Below the pieces are notes generated by a model that saw only the letters and a program-made list of their open reading frames with translations, was not told where the DNA came from and searched no databases. A stretch of DNA of 64,000 nucleotides, taken from Cadophora sp. MPI-SDFR-AT-0126 (lineage: Eukaryota; Ascomycota; Leotiomycetes; Helotiales; Ploettnerulaceae). This document shows, piece after piece, positions 1-10,451 of the stretch (the stretch's first letter is position 1; every line of letters starts with the position of its first letter). Both the position numbers and the translations under genes were made by a program. The stretch is taken from the NCBI GenBank assembly GCA_020747065.1, contig JAGMVK010000006.1, positions 1,798,001 through 1,862,000 of the forward strand. Reading direction: 5' to 3'.

Positions 1-498
1 CAGATTTCATGTGCGACTGCATGGATGATGGAACCTACCAAGGCCTGGAGTCATTTGATAGTTGACATGCGCTTCCTGACGAGGGGGAATGGTTGTTGAC
101 GAGCTCGGAAGGGTTACGAGGTCGTTTGCCCTAGAGTCTTCCAACACGCTGCTGCTGCCATCGATCTCATCTGAAGCAGGTGGCAAGAGCCTTGGTGAAG
201 ATGTCGTTGTCGTTGCAGTCGTCGATGCAGCTACTTGGGCAGAGCCCGAGCCGCTGGCATCTGAATTGCTGCCGCCCCGAACACAGACTTGCTTTCTCTT
301 CTGGCATCTTCTACAGACACTCTCATCATCACATTTGACCTTGGCCTCTGCACATGCGTTACAGGCTTGCGATGCGCGAATGCGCTGATGACCGGAGTTC
401 GTGTGCCGCCGACGCTTTATTCCCTGCGCGGGAGTGTGCTTCGAGGCATGTCCCTTCAATTCCGTTCTAAAAAGATGATTCGTCAACAAGTGCGACAA
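1..498 (-). CDS. Zn(II)2Cys6 transcription factor, N-terminal part (runs off window)
   Basis: The six-cysteine fungal binuclear zinc cluster lies at about 283-363, with spacing C-x2-C-x6-C-x5-C-x2-C-x6-C and a basic stretch before it. A Ser/Thr-rich low-complexity linker follows, as is common in these factors. Proteins of this family bind CGG-type sites as nuclear regulators. The frame reaches a stop near position 7, but a good donor (GTAGGT) at 38 suggests an intron, with the rest of the gene beyond the window edge. The start is uncertain: no ATG lies in frame before the cluster. A pyrimidine-rich acceptor (CTTTTTAG) just upstream of the cluster suggests a preceding short exon that I could not place. 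The gene is divergent from the flavin monooxygenase at 2411, so a pathway-specific role is possible but unproven. Confidence 0.85.
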
Positions 499-2410
499 GC
501 AACAAAGAAGATGTATCCGAGGTAACCGTGTTCCTTTCTGAGTGGAAGTGTATAATAGAAAGATGGTGGAGGAGGGCAGTCAATATACATGTTCACGAAG
601 CCTTGCATGCACACGGCACACCAAAAGGGCTTTGATGCCGCCCTCGATGGCGTGTCTTCAAAAATTCTGGTCAGCACATGCACATATGATTCTCCCAACC
701 AGTCGGGTCTCCATTTCCACAGACGCAACATATACGCCAGAACTGATGCCCACCGGGTCTTTCTCCCTACCGAGTTGACTGACCTGAGTTACTCTGGCCA
801 GACACAATAGCCTGCATGATGGACCTCTCCGTGGTCATGGTGGTGGCTTTGCCGTCGAGGCGTCCGCTGCCATGATCGACTGATGTAGCCATGGCGGTGC
901 CTGGCGCAGCGTTCAGCAGATTGAGTGAGCCTCAGATGCAAGCCTCAGAGCATGGGCAGCATTGAATCAAGTGCTGCGGCCAAGACCTTGTATCGGACTG
1001 CTGAGTTTGTTGTCGTTGAAAAGGATTTTACGGAGCGGCATCCGTCCTCTCTACCTATCCACCTACCTACTTACCTCCTTCACCTGCCGTATGCACCTCC
1101 TACGTCAAGTACCCCTCCCCCGCAACTTAAAATTCGGGGACCTGAGATCCCCCACAAAGGGTCCCCGCAAGGGGTCCCGTGTGGGGTGCGGTGTGGGGTG
1201 CGGTGTCTGGTACATACCTAGACTTGCACTTATACTTATGCTTATACTGATTACTTATAAGTCCTGTGAGGGGCATGGCGGGGCACATCCTCGGTCCTGA
1301 GAGGGATTAGCATAAGGATGAGGATAAAGATTTACGCCCTGGCATTGGGAGAGCCTCCCCCCCTTTTCTCTTGCACAATAGGACCGTGTGTCGAGCAACT
1401 ACTCGAGTACGGAGGTAGGTTGTCAGTAGGGTGGGGTTGCCCACGACCATCGAATTTGCTGCTGCTGCTGCTGCTGGAGGCTCTACCTCGATTTGCAGAG
1501 CGGTGGCTGGCAGGTAGGTATAGATAGATGCCTACCTTCTGTCCATTCAGTCTCTGTCCATTGGGAGAGAATGCGGATCCTGTTACTTGATAAGCACTTG
1601 GTTGATACCTTTCCGATGTCTCGGCTTCCTCCCATGAGCATCAGCATGCATCGGGATCCAAAGCGGGTTATCGGGTAACGCATGTCACGTGCCGAGACCC
1701 GGGTGGTGCTCTACCCTCTGACCCTGCAAAATAATTTCTCCAATAAGTCTATGGGTGCGCAGTTAGAAATTGTAGTGGCAAGAATCTTTATACCTGCGTG
1801 ATCTTGAGAACCAGTGAAATTCTCTACAGTCTCTGAAATTCCTCCTGCTTAGCCCAGTAACTTGGGTCTGTTGAGCCGAAACTGATGGCTGGTGTGACTC
1901 CATACTAAAACTGCAATCATCTGGGTTAGACGCCATGGTAAGTCCGTACAAAATCCGCTTTCAGATCGTTTATAGAGATGAGGATCCAATCCAGCCCCGA
2001 CCCCACCTTCCGAGACCCAAGAAACCACACCCGTCGCTTAGCCACGAAGAGATCAACATGAACGGGAATTTAACATTCGGGATTGACAGCTGAAGACACG
2101 CCGCATTGGCGAGATCAATTGAATCACTCCGTGGGCTTCGGATCAAAATCCGGGTCTTGTCCGAAAACGACGGTTGAGTAAAGCACATAATTAGATGAAA
2201 AGACCAAGGTTGCAGGTAGAATAATCGCATGAGCCAGACTTACTGTCCTGCCCAAAGGTGACCAGTTAGAGCAACCTGCAGAAACAAACAAAGTCCCTAG
2301 GATTTTTGGTCTTGTACCATGATATCCATCAAGAGGGAAAAAGTACTTGCTGTAAGTATATGAAAAGCACTGTTCCAAGTACGCTCGGCTAAGGTAAAGG
2401 ACGACGAGCA
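499..2410. other. Intergenic region between divergent genes
   Basis: This region lies upstream of both the zinc-cluster factor and the flavin monooxygenase, so it should hold both promoters. It contains G/C-rich low-complexity patches near 1130-1210 and a short CTG run near 1458. I see no convincing gene; the ORFs here are short and unlike known proteins. Confidence 0.6.
1140..1206. repeat. G-rich short tandem repeat
   Basis: Near-identical copies of a 12-bp unit (GTGGGGTGCGGT) follow two GGGGTCCC-like blocks. It is simple repeat DNA inside the divergent promoter region, with no coding potential. Confidence 0.6.
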
Positions 2411-4501
2411 ATGGCGAACACATCCATCACCATTATTGGTGCAGGACCAGTCGGATTGTTTACTGCACTTCTCTTGGGACAGTCCGGCTATGAAGTTGCT
2501 GTGTTTGAGAAAGAGGAACATGTCATAGATTCTCCTCGTGCTTGCGCGTAAGTTCTTCTTTTACATATCACCACTCTCTGACATGAAGCCCCGAATCTAT
2601 GAGCACATGCTCTAATGAGATGTTGTAGATATCTTCCATTTACACTACAGGAATTCTCCAGAGCTGGAATCTTGAAGGACGTGGAAGACAATTCCTTCAA
2701 AGGAACCAAGGGTATAGCATGGAGATCCACCCAAGAGTCCGGAGGAATACTCGGCAAGCTGTCACCTCCGATAACCCCGGAGCAGCCATACTTCTCTTTA
2801 TTCATGGGCCAACATGAGCTTGGAGCAATCTTGCTTTCTCATCTTGCCAAGATGTCCAACGTCACTTGTTTCTGGAACCATGATTTCACTGGCTTAGAGC
2901 AGAAAAATGGTGAAGTCACAGCGTCTTTCGAGGTGGGCCAGGAGAAGAGAGCTTTGCAGCACAAATCGAATTTCCTTATAGCTTGTGATGGGGGCAGAAG
3001 TGCTGTTCGACAGTCCCTTGGTATTCCGCTGGAGGGATTCTCCTGGACCGACACCCGTTTCGTTGCGACCAATATCTATTACGACCTTGACAAGTATGAC
3101 TGGCCGGACGTGAATTTCATAGTCGACCCAGAACATTGGGCAATTGTGCTACGCCTGTCAAAAGCAAAGAATCATTGGCGAGTTGCATTTGGTGCAAAAG
3201 CAGAGAGCGGACAAATATTGGACTCTGAAAAGGCAATGACTTTGGCTCGCGAAAAGTACAAGATACTTCTGCCTGGTAACACAGATGAAATTGTCCTCGA
3301 AAGGGCGAATTGGTATAATACTCACCAACTGTGTGCCGCCAAATTCGTGGAAGGCAATGTTATTCTTGCGGGCGACGCAGCTCACGTAAGTTCTATGACT
3401 CGATTGTTCTACACTTCAAACTTTGCCTAACTTTTGTAACAGCTAAATTGCCCGGTGGGAGGCTTGGGATTGACAACAGGACTCCTTGATGCTGCTACTC
3501 TTGGCGAGATATTCAAGACAATTCGAGTCGGAGGTCAAAGCACAATTGAAATGCTCAAAGCCTACGAGGATTCTCGCCGAGAAGCATTTCTTTCCTACAC
3601 GAATCCGATATCGATTCAGAATTTCAAACGACTCTTTTCTCTCGAAAGTGCCGACGTTATGGAAAGAGAGGAGCGATTCAAGATGATCAACGAACCGAAC
3701 ATTCCTTACATCCTGCGTATGATGCACCGCGAGTCCAAGATGTCTACCACAGCCCAGTATACAGCAAAGTACGACACTAAAGATGAAATTGTGTGGTTTA
3801 TTTCTGTGACAAAAATCGACGACTGGGAGCACGATCGCTTTGAGCATGAATATCATGGCGTTCACGCGCAAATGACAGCTGGGGTGGCCAAGTTTGTTCC
3901 AGCTTTTCATCAGTACTACCAGAACAAGAATTTGGAGTTTTGGCATCGCGAGGAAGACCAACCGCGATGGAATTGCATCTCCTGTCTAACGTGGGAGAGC
4001 CTTCAAGTAGTCTGGGACGGGTTTCAACTGCCCCAGTACAGGGCAACGGCGGGCTCGCACATTTTCTGCAGGCTGGATCAAGTCGGGACACTGACTCGAC
4101 GTTTCGACGGTTTCGAGACAAGTGGACCACGAGACAGAGAGAGAGAAATGGAAGCCAGGATTTTGGTCTTCCACCGTCGTGTTTCCCCTTCTATCCGAGC
4201 CTCACGATCATGGATGGAGGAGCGGGTAAGCAACGCACGAACAGACTTTGCCGAGAGCAAGTCATTAACCTCCTACCGTCTTCTCGAGGACGTCACGCCA
4301 GAGGACACTGACTTTTTCTTCAAGGACACGCTGTTCCAACCGCCGGGCTTCTGGCATCGCTACCAGGCTGTGGAGGAACTATGCTTTGTCGACAGAGAGG
4401 AAGCAAGAAAATTTGTCGAAGATCATGCCAAATTCCTTGAAGGGACAGCTGCAGGATCACCTCCTCAGGTCGTCCTTGCCGATGCCTTGAAAGTGGTGTA
4501 A
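2411..4501 (+). CDS. FAD-dependent monooxygenase (phenol hydroxylase/MhpA type) with C-terminal tandem EthD-like domains
   Basis: Three exons (2411-2547, 2629-3385, 3443-4501) give 650 residues in frame. Residues 5-40 carry the Rossmann FAD motif GAGPVG followed by an acidic residue. The DG motif (IACDGGRSAV) and the GD motif (LAGDAAH) follow, the latter spliced to PVGGLGLTTG. These are the marks of class A flavin hydroxylases, which use NAD(P)H and O2 to hydroxylate aromatic or polyketide substrates. In place of the thioredoxin-like C-terminus usual in phenol hydroxylases, residues about 413-525 and 534-640 read as two EthD-type alpha/beta-barrel units. Each begins with a beta strand and ends with a WxG/FWHRYQ...F-x-D segment. 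EthD-family proteins act as decarboxylases or dehydratases in some fungal aromatic polyketide pathways, so a two-step enzyme is an inference. The neighbours are a zinc-cluster factor upstream and a decayed gene plus a hydrolase downstream. Confidence 0.88.
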
Positions 4502-4504
4502 GCT

Positions 4505-5185
4505 GGGACTTGGAGATCTTTCATATGTATCATTGTTCTTTGGTCATGTCCCAAACTAAATAGTTTTGGAATTATATCAAAATATTTGCAAATCCGACCT
4601 GTGTAGCTGTGAAATTCCTCGTCAATATCATGACTGCTCTCTTCTCCGTACAGCTCGTCACCAGCTGCTCTCCACGGCTGCCAACCTTTCGGCATCTCCA
4701 ATTAACATTAATCAGGAAGGGAAAGACATCTAGAATGCTTAAATTTGGTTGAAGATATTGGACAGACTCAACAGAAGCTTCAACTATCTCTTTGATATCT
4801 GGATATGCAGTTCTGCACTTCTTGCGAACGCCATGCTCATGATTACTGAGGTAGAGTAGAATTGCTCTGGCGACTCCAGGTAGTTGAGTAGTAGGATACG
4901 AGATCATTTGTATTGGAACCAAGCAGATTTCTCCATCTGCGTAGAATCAAAAGATGATGCCAGATCTTGCTGTCTTGCGCATGAGATCATTGTAGAGCAT
5001 GAGCAATATTTGCTTATTCTTGGAGGCAATTTTTTGTGCCATTGGAAAGCCACTCCTTCATTACGGCTTTGAACCGAGCCATTTCGGCAGGAGCCATCGG
5101 ATAGTAAACTGAGGAGATTTTCGAGGATTTGACGAAATCTAAGCGAAGTAGAAGCTCGGCAAGCCGGTTGACACAGATATCCTAG
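4505..5185 (-). pseudogene. Decayed protein gene, family not recognised
   Basis: The minus strand shows protein-like text broken across frames. One frame is open from 5181 to a TAA at 5014-5016. Near 5050 the protein-like reading switches to the next frame, which runs to a TGA at 4947-4949 and then continues as good protein-like text (for example LPGVARAILLYLSNHEHG) to about 4730. A further segment (MPKGWQPWRAAGDEL) appears in another frame at about 4590-4700. No splice sites I can find repair the frameshift and the stop. I read it as a relic convergent with the flavin monooxygenase. I do not recognise the family. An intact gene with unusual splicing is the alternative. Confidence 0.4.
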
Positions 5186-5532
5186 CAAACACAGCTATGC
5201 CTCAATATCAATCATGATTATTCAACGGAAGTCAAGGATGGCAAAAACTCGGTGAAGCGAAGCACACGACACCCGAATCTTTACATCAGAAAATGGAGGC
5301 TGCCCGCTTCCGGTTCATCGGCTATTGTCACTCGGCTAGCCACTCGCCTGCTCAACATCAACCCCAAGTATTTGTTATAAGAAGAAGAGTATCCCAACGC
5401 CAGTGGTACATTCGAACTACGGGACCAACACGCCTTTCTCCGAAGCTATAGAGACATCGATCTACCCTGCAACAGTAGGTACTTATCAATATTTGGATTC
5501 GAAACTTAGGGCCATTACCCTCCGCATTCACC

Positions 5533-6708
5533 ATGTCGCCAGACGAGCAATTGCTTTTGGGCAAGCCAGATCCTGATTTCCTCAAGGTTGGTTTTCATCA
5601 TTTACCTCGACCAACAGAGTCAGCGCTGACGCGTTCTGAACTTCCTAGTTTCTTCAACAGGGACCGCCGCCACCAGGCCCTCCTCCCCTGGACATCGACC
5701 TTCTGCGTAAACAAACACAGGGCATGCACTCCAAATCACATCCAACTGCCAAAGGAACTACACTGCAAGAAAGTCTCATACATACTCGCGACGGTTCTGC
5801 TATACAGGCTTTTGTTGTGTCTCCTGTCCACCCGCCATTGTCCGGATCCCCTGTCCTACTGTGGTTCCATGGGGGCGGTTTCTGCCTTGGGGATGGCGAG
5901 ACGGAGGTCGAAATTTTGCAAAATATCGCACTCCACGCAGGATTCATTGGGGTCTCGGTTAATTACAGACTCGCTCCAGAGCATAAGTTTCCCGCGGCTG
6001 TCTACGATGGCCAGGATGCGCTGAAATGGGTGCGTGCTCTCAAAATATAAGCGACTGGGCCGGCTGCTAATATCATTAACTTCAAGGTCGTTGACAATGC
6101 CGTTTCCTTGAAAGCAAACCTTACTTCAGGCTTTGTTATTGGCGGGACATCTGCTGGAGGCAATCTTGCGGCAGTTCTAGCTCACTGGGCGCGAGACACA
6201 GGCCTCAAACCTCCTCTAACCGGACAGTATCTTGCGGTTCCACCCCTTCTACCCGCGTCCGAGTATGAGGACAAATACCGACATCGTCTGCTGAGTTCTA
6301 CTCAGGACATGCCTGTCGACTTTCTCAACCCCGATTTGATTAAGCTGTTCGACGGTAGGTTCGGCCTTCTTATGCTGCCGTTTCTCCAGTCTCAAGATAG
6401 TGTCTCTAACATATTTAGATTCGTATGGGGCGGATGCCAAATCTCCTCTTTACAATGTCTTTCGAAACCCGGCGGGCTTTGGGGGTCTGCCACCAGCGTA
6501 CATTCAAGTGTGCGGCTTGGACCCGTTGCGCGACGAGGACTTACTCTATGAAGATCTTTTAGCGAAGGAGGGACAGGTCAAGACGAGGCTGGATGTCTAT
6601 CCTGGTTTGCCCCATCAATTCTGGGGCTTCTTTCCCGACTTCCCTGGAAATGTCAAACAAGCCGAAGACACCATAACTGGACTTAAATGGTTATTGGAGC
6701 AAGTCTAG
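5533..6708 (+). CDS. Alpha/beta hydrolase fold-3 esterase (HSL/lipase family)
   Basis: Four exons (5533-5586, 5661-6029, 6087-6354, 6419-6708) join in frame to 326 residues, a usual length for the family. The oxyanion-hole motif HGGG sits in WFHGGGFCLGD. The nucleophile elbow reads GTSAGG, a variant of GDSAGG. The catalytic aspartate is in CGLDPLRDED and the histidine in GLPHQFW near the C-terminus. These enzymes hydrolyse short acyl esters or lactones, usually in the cytosol, and no signal peptide is present. It is transcribed in the same direction as the flavin monooxygenase about 1 kb upstream, which makes a shared catabolic or biosynthetic role plausible. The substrate cannot be told from sequence. 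Confidence 0.93.
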
Positions 6709-7075
6709 ATGTGGTCAGCAGAATAAATAGTCACGAGAAAAGAACGAACAGCAAGTATCTCCAAGTGTGGCTTTTGTTTCGAGTTGTTTATTTACATTCA
6801 AAGCCCATTTGCTAGGAGATGGAACTGAAGGGCCACTAACTATGCCACCCATAAACCTCCTTGGTAACTCTTTGGTCGTCAACGACAAGCCCTGCAATGT
6901 GTTCGAAGACTCCGAAAGTCCCATGGAAGGCGGACGCGATACAAACTTTCCAGAACTACTTTCCCATCCTCCTAGACCCCATCCCAAGACAAGTATATCC
7001 TCCATAGCATCATACCAAGCATGTAAAAGTAACCCCAACCCAGTAACCCAGTCCAAGTATCGACCATATACTTCC

Positions 7076-8083
7076 TCAATCCATCTCGAAAACCCTTAAA
7101 TGTGATCGTGGGAAATGGCTGGGCAGTTCTGCAGGGCTAACTAGATCCCCCATCTTCGATTTCTCTGCGCCCTCGCCTTCGGCCTCCAGCTTCGCGAGGT
7201 GATTTCGAATCGCATCCGCACTCATTTCACGCATCAAAAGAACAGAGCCTCGATTAGAGCGGATCGATCGTTGCTCAGCCTCGGCAGCTTCAGCCTTCTC
7301 CTTGTCGCGACGTGCTCTTAAACGGGCGAGCTTCCATAAGATGACGAGTACGACAATAGCCAGTCCGCCAAGGCCTCCTAGAACTATGCCCATGATTGCC
7401 AAATCTGATGGACCTTTCTTCTGAAGTGCATTTGCTGGGATCGGGGCTGTGGTGTTTTGTGCCCCGAGGGAGACATCCGTGAATGTTGACTTTGAGGTTG
7501 TGGAGGTTGTCGAGGTCGTCATAGTGTCGGTGGGATTAGTGGAGTGGCTTGAGGTGGTGCTTGTCTCGGAGGCGGTACTTTGGGAGGAGCTAGTAATAGT
7601 TGGACCCGAAGTGATGGTTATGGTGGGCTAACTGGGACTCGACGATATACCTAACGTGCTTCTGGATTCGCTAGAAGAAGTTGCCGCCGGGGGTTCGAAA
7701 TCGACCGGGTATTTTCTTCCACAATGAACATAATAGTCATTGCTGCATTCTCCAATCTTGAGAAGGCTTGTTCCAGCGTCCTTTCTGCAATTCGCAAACA
7801 GTTGCAAACAAATCAGGGTAGGCATAGTACCGCGATACGAAGTAAGAACAGGAGTTGCATAGTTCGTACAATCGCATTCGTAAGTCAGCGTGTCGCTGTT
7901 ACAGTCGTTGCTGTTGGTGACTGAGCTGCAAAGTGTATCGCAAGCTGAGACTTGAGAGGTACACCATTCCTTTCGCACATTGAGGGCGACCGTGTTCACG
8001 TCCAATTGTGTATTTGCTTGGGCATTGACGAAGCTGGAGAACAGTAGTCCAGCGAGAAAGACGACGAAAACGGTGGAAAACAT
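7076..8083 (-). CDS. DUF7707-type secreted/membrane protein, frame interrupted by one in-frame TAG
   Basis: Reading from ATG 8083, a signal peptide (MFSTVFVVFLAGLLFSSFVNA) leads into a cysteine-rich domain with the pattern REWC...CDTLC...LTYECDCTN...LICLQLFANC, typical of fungal DUF7707 surface proteins. At 7628-7630 a TAG interrupts the frame. The same frame then continues without another stop through a Ser/Thr-rich stalk, one membrane helix (about 20 residues from LAIMGIVLGG) and a basic, charged cytoplasmic tail ending at 7076. Domain order across the TAG is what an intact type I membrane protein of 335 residues would have. A 78-nt in-frame intron (7705-7628) would remove the stop, but its donor GTCGAT is weak and no branch site is clear. 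Otherwise the allele makes a truncated secreted form of 151 residues. Confidence 0.75.
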
Positions 8084-9926
8084 GTTGTGGGCACAACTCC
8101 AAAGGTAGGCGTGGCTTGATGGGAAATGCTGTTTCCAAATTCGCAGTCGAGAATCGCGTTGTCGAGGAGGTAATTTAAGTTCGTAGATGAGGCGGTCCAA
8201 TCCAGGAAATGATAAGCGAGAAAGTTGTTATTGTTGTTTTGACAATGACAATGACAAAAGGGGAATTCCAGCCCTCGTCCAATGCCTTTTCGAAGCTTGA
8301 GCTAGCAGTTTGGTGATGAGCTACAATCTTCTGACAAAGAAAGTATCATCGGTCGGAAAGAAAACCTCATCGTTGCAATGGCTTCTGGGCAGTTCGACTC
8401 CATGAAACCGAGTTTCTGCTCTCCTACTACTGCTAATGCTGAATTTCAGTACTCTTTATTCCGCATTCATTGCATGTTTTATTGGCAACTTACCTCAGCG
8501 TTGTTCCCGGATCCGAGGATGGCAGTAGGTCTTTAAGTCTCTTCCCCCTTGTCGAATTCAATTCTCCCATTGCTTACGATGTCCCTCCAGAGACGACCTC
8601 GTCGAGTTACAATTCATCAGTGTCTTCCAGCCTCGGCCTGGTGTAAAAGTCCAGCAACCTCTCCTCTCATCAGCTACAGAGCCTGTCACTTCCATTCCAC
8701 TGTTCCGCTCACGTCTCCCAGTTCAATCAACGATATGCAAAGTTTGGAGGCAAATGCAAGTACATTTAACAGCAGTATCAAAGTCGGAAATCATGCTGTC
8801 AAAAGTAGGTAATTCGACTTCTATGAACAATTCGCTGGAAGGCTTTACCTGTGCAAGCTCGTAGTACAAGCTTAGCGAGAAAGAGAATACTCGATGATGT
8901 CAAGATGGATCTGGCTGGCATCATGGCATGTGAAGTCACTCTTCCCAACACGGCGACCTGCAGAATAAATCTTTCCGTTTGTAATATTCCAGCCACGCGG
9001 AGGTGGTGCTTCCGCCGGTAAGCAGCATGCTTCTGCTTCTGCTTCTGAGCACATGCAGGCGGGGAAGCTTCTGAAGGGACGGGACGATAAGACTCGATCA
9101 AGCATTGATGGGTCGTTCATGAGGCTCAAAGTTGGATGTTGATGGGTTCGCTGTCATCGCCCGAGTATTTGTGCTTCAGACTCCACATTGCATATATTTG
9201 TGCATCTTGTGGAAAGAGATTACAGTGCTCAGGCTCGATTGTTTCACTTTAGCGCTAATGAACTCCCCGGATTCCCTCGGCTAGGCTTGAAGGAGATTTC
9301 GAGCTTCCCTTTAGCAATCTTGGGGTCCGAAAACGAAACAATCTGAATCTGAGCGAGACGAGACGAGACGAGACGAGACGAGATCCCCCCGCCCAGCGTC
9401 CGTTGATCTTCGAAACCGAAGCGTTTATTTGACCTATTACCTCCAATCGCGCGCGCCCTTGATCGCATCGCAACGCACTCTCATTTGGATGTGTACAAGC
9501 ACATAGCAGCCGCCGCCGCCTTGCCTTGAGAGAGAGAGAGAGACAAACAAAAGAGAAATATCCTGGGACTTAATGCTATATCAGACGAAATACTGTAGCA
9601 CATCACATCACATCACCTTGATACAGACTAGGGACAGAACCAGAACCGCCCACGGCACGAGCTCTCAGCTGATCCACGCTACTTGGATCTTTTTGATAAA
9701 AGCAAAAGTTCCCGCCTGTGCGTGGTACAACCTTCGGTCTTGACCGCATCTCCCAACCTTTACCTCCAGACCTCAATCCGGGGAGCTCCAGCAATGATCC
9801 ATCCATCATCTCAATTACCATGAAGTTTACCGCGCCTTCACAGCTCTCTGTGAGGGTGTCTTCGCCTTCATCTATTGCTCTGTCATTGAGACTTCCACGC
9901 ATTTACACCCAAAAGACGCAGCCGTT
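8084..9926. other. Intergenic region, possible weak gene traces
   Basis: Upstream of the DUF7707 gene and of the CNL1-like gene. At about 8550-8810 the plus strand has short protein-like stretches in shifting frames, which I cannot join into a gene. Pentamer and AG repeats lie at 9354-9382 and 9528-9541. Nothing else is recognisable. Confidence 0.5.
9354..9382. repeat. (CGAGA)n microsatellite
   Basis: About six uninterrupted copies of a 5-bp unit (GAGAC/ACGAG register). It lies in non-coding DNA upstream of the CNL1-like gene. Confidence 0.8.
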
Positions 9927-9972
9927 ATGGCATCACCAGCCAATGCAGTCCCCGATACCCAGCTCGGTCTGA
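9794..9972 (+). promoter_or_regulatory. Two upstream ORFs before the CNL1-like start
   Basis: An ATG at 9794 opens a 9-codon ORF. A second ATG at 9820 opens a 50-codon ORF ending at 9972, which overlaps the main start at 9927 in another frame. If the transcript begins upstream of 9794 these would lower translation of the main ORF. The transcription start is unknown. Confidence 0.35.
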
Positions 9973-10451
9973 CCAACGACGAGATCGCCCTCCTGCGCCA
10001 TCATCAGCAAGCTGCTGCATCCACTGCTGGCGGATCCTCCTCTCGTGCAGCATCCCGCGCATCATCCCAAGGCCTCCTTCTCCTCGATGGCCATTCCCTT
10101 GCAGCCCTCGGCCGGCACTTCGATCGACTGATGCAGCAGATACAAGAAAGGCTCGATTACCTGTCCGAACAATCCCAGATGGTGGCACAGCAGCAGTACG
10201 ACAGGGCAGGCAATGCGATTGCCATTGCCGATTCCGAGATCGCCAGGTTCCATGAAATATTACGGCAGATTGACGAGCTGGAGGTGGACTTTGACAGGAT
10301 AAGACATATACGAGATATTGTGAGAAGCTACCGGCACAGGGTGGAGGAAATGGAGCAGCAGATGGAACAAAGTGGTTCAAGTGGCCGACACAGATCTCGA
10401 CATCATGGAGAGAGCTCAGGAAGCTCGAGTAGGCGGCATCATAGGCGGTGA
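9927..10451 (+). CDS. CNL1: BLOC-1 subunit CNL1-like coiled-coil protein
   Basis: A single exon of 174 residues. After an Ala/Ser-rich N-terminus comes a helical, heptad-rich core (residues about 55-145) with the segments GRHFDRLMQQIQERL and ILRQIDELEVDFDRIRHIRD. The latter strongly resembles the conserved C-terminal part of fungal CNL1, a subunit of the BLOC-1 complex that acts in endosomal sorting. The tail is His/Arg/Ser-rich and probably disordered. The length fits the family. There is no signal peptide or membrane segment. A generic coiled-coil protein is the alternative; the assignment rests on the core motif from memory of the family. Confidence 0.7.
   Translation: MASPANAVPDTQLGLTNDEIALLRHHQQAAASTAGGSSSRAASRASSQGLLLLDGHSLAALGRHFDRLMQQIQERLDYLSEQSQMVAQQQYDRAGNAIAIADSEIARFHEILRQIDELEVDFDRIRHIRDIVRSYRHRVEEMEQQMEQSGSSGRHRSRHHGESSGSSSRRHHRR

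Noticed and set aside
7076..7522. Stand-alone small gene for the membrane helix
   Set aside because: It is in the same frame as the upstream DUF7707 part with only one TAG between, so a single gene is the simpler reading.
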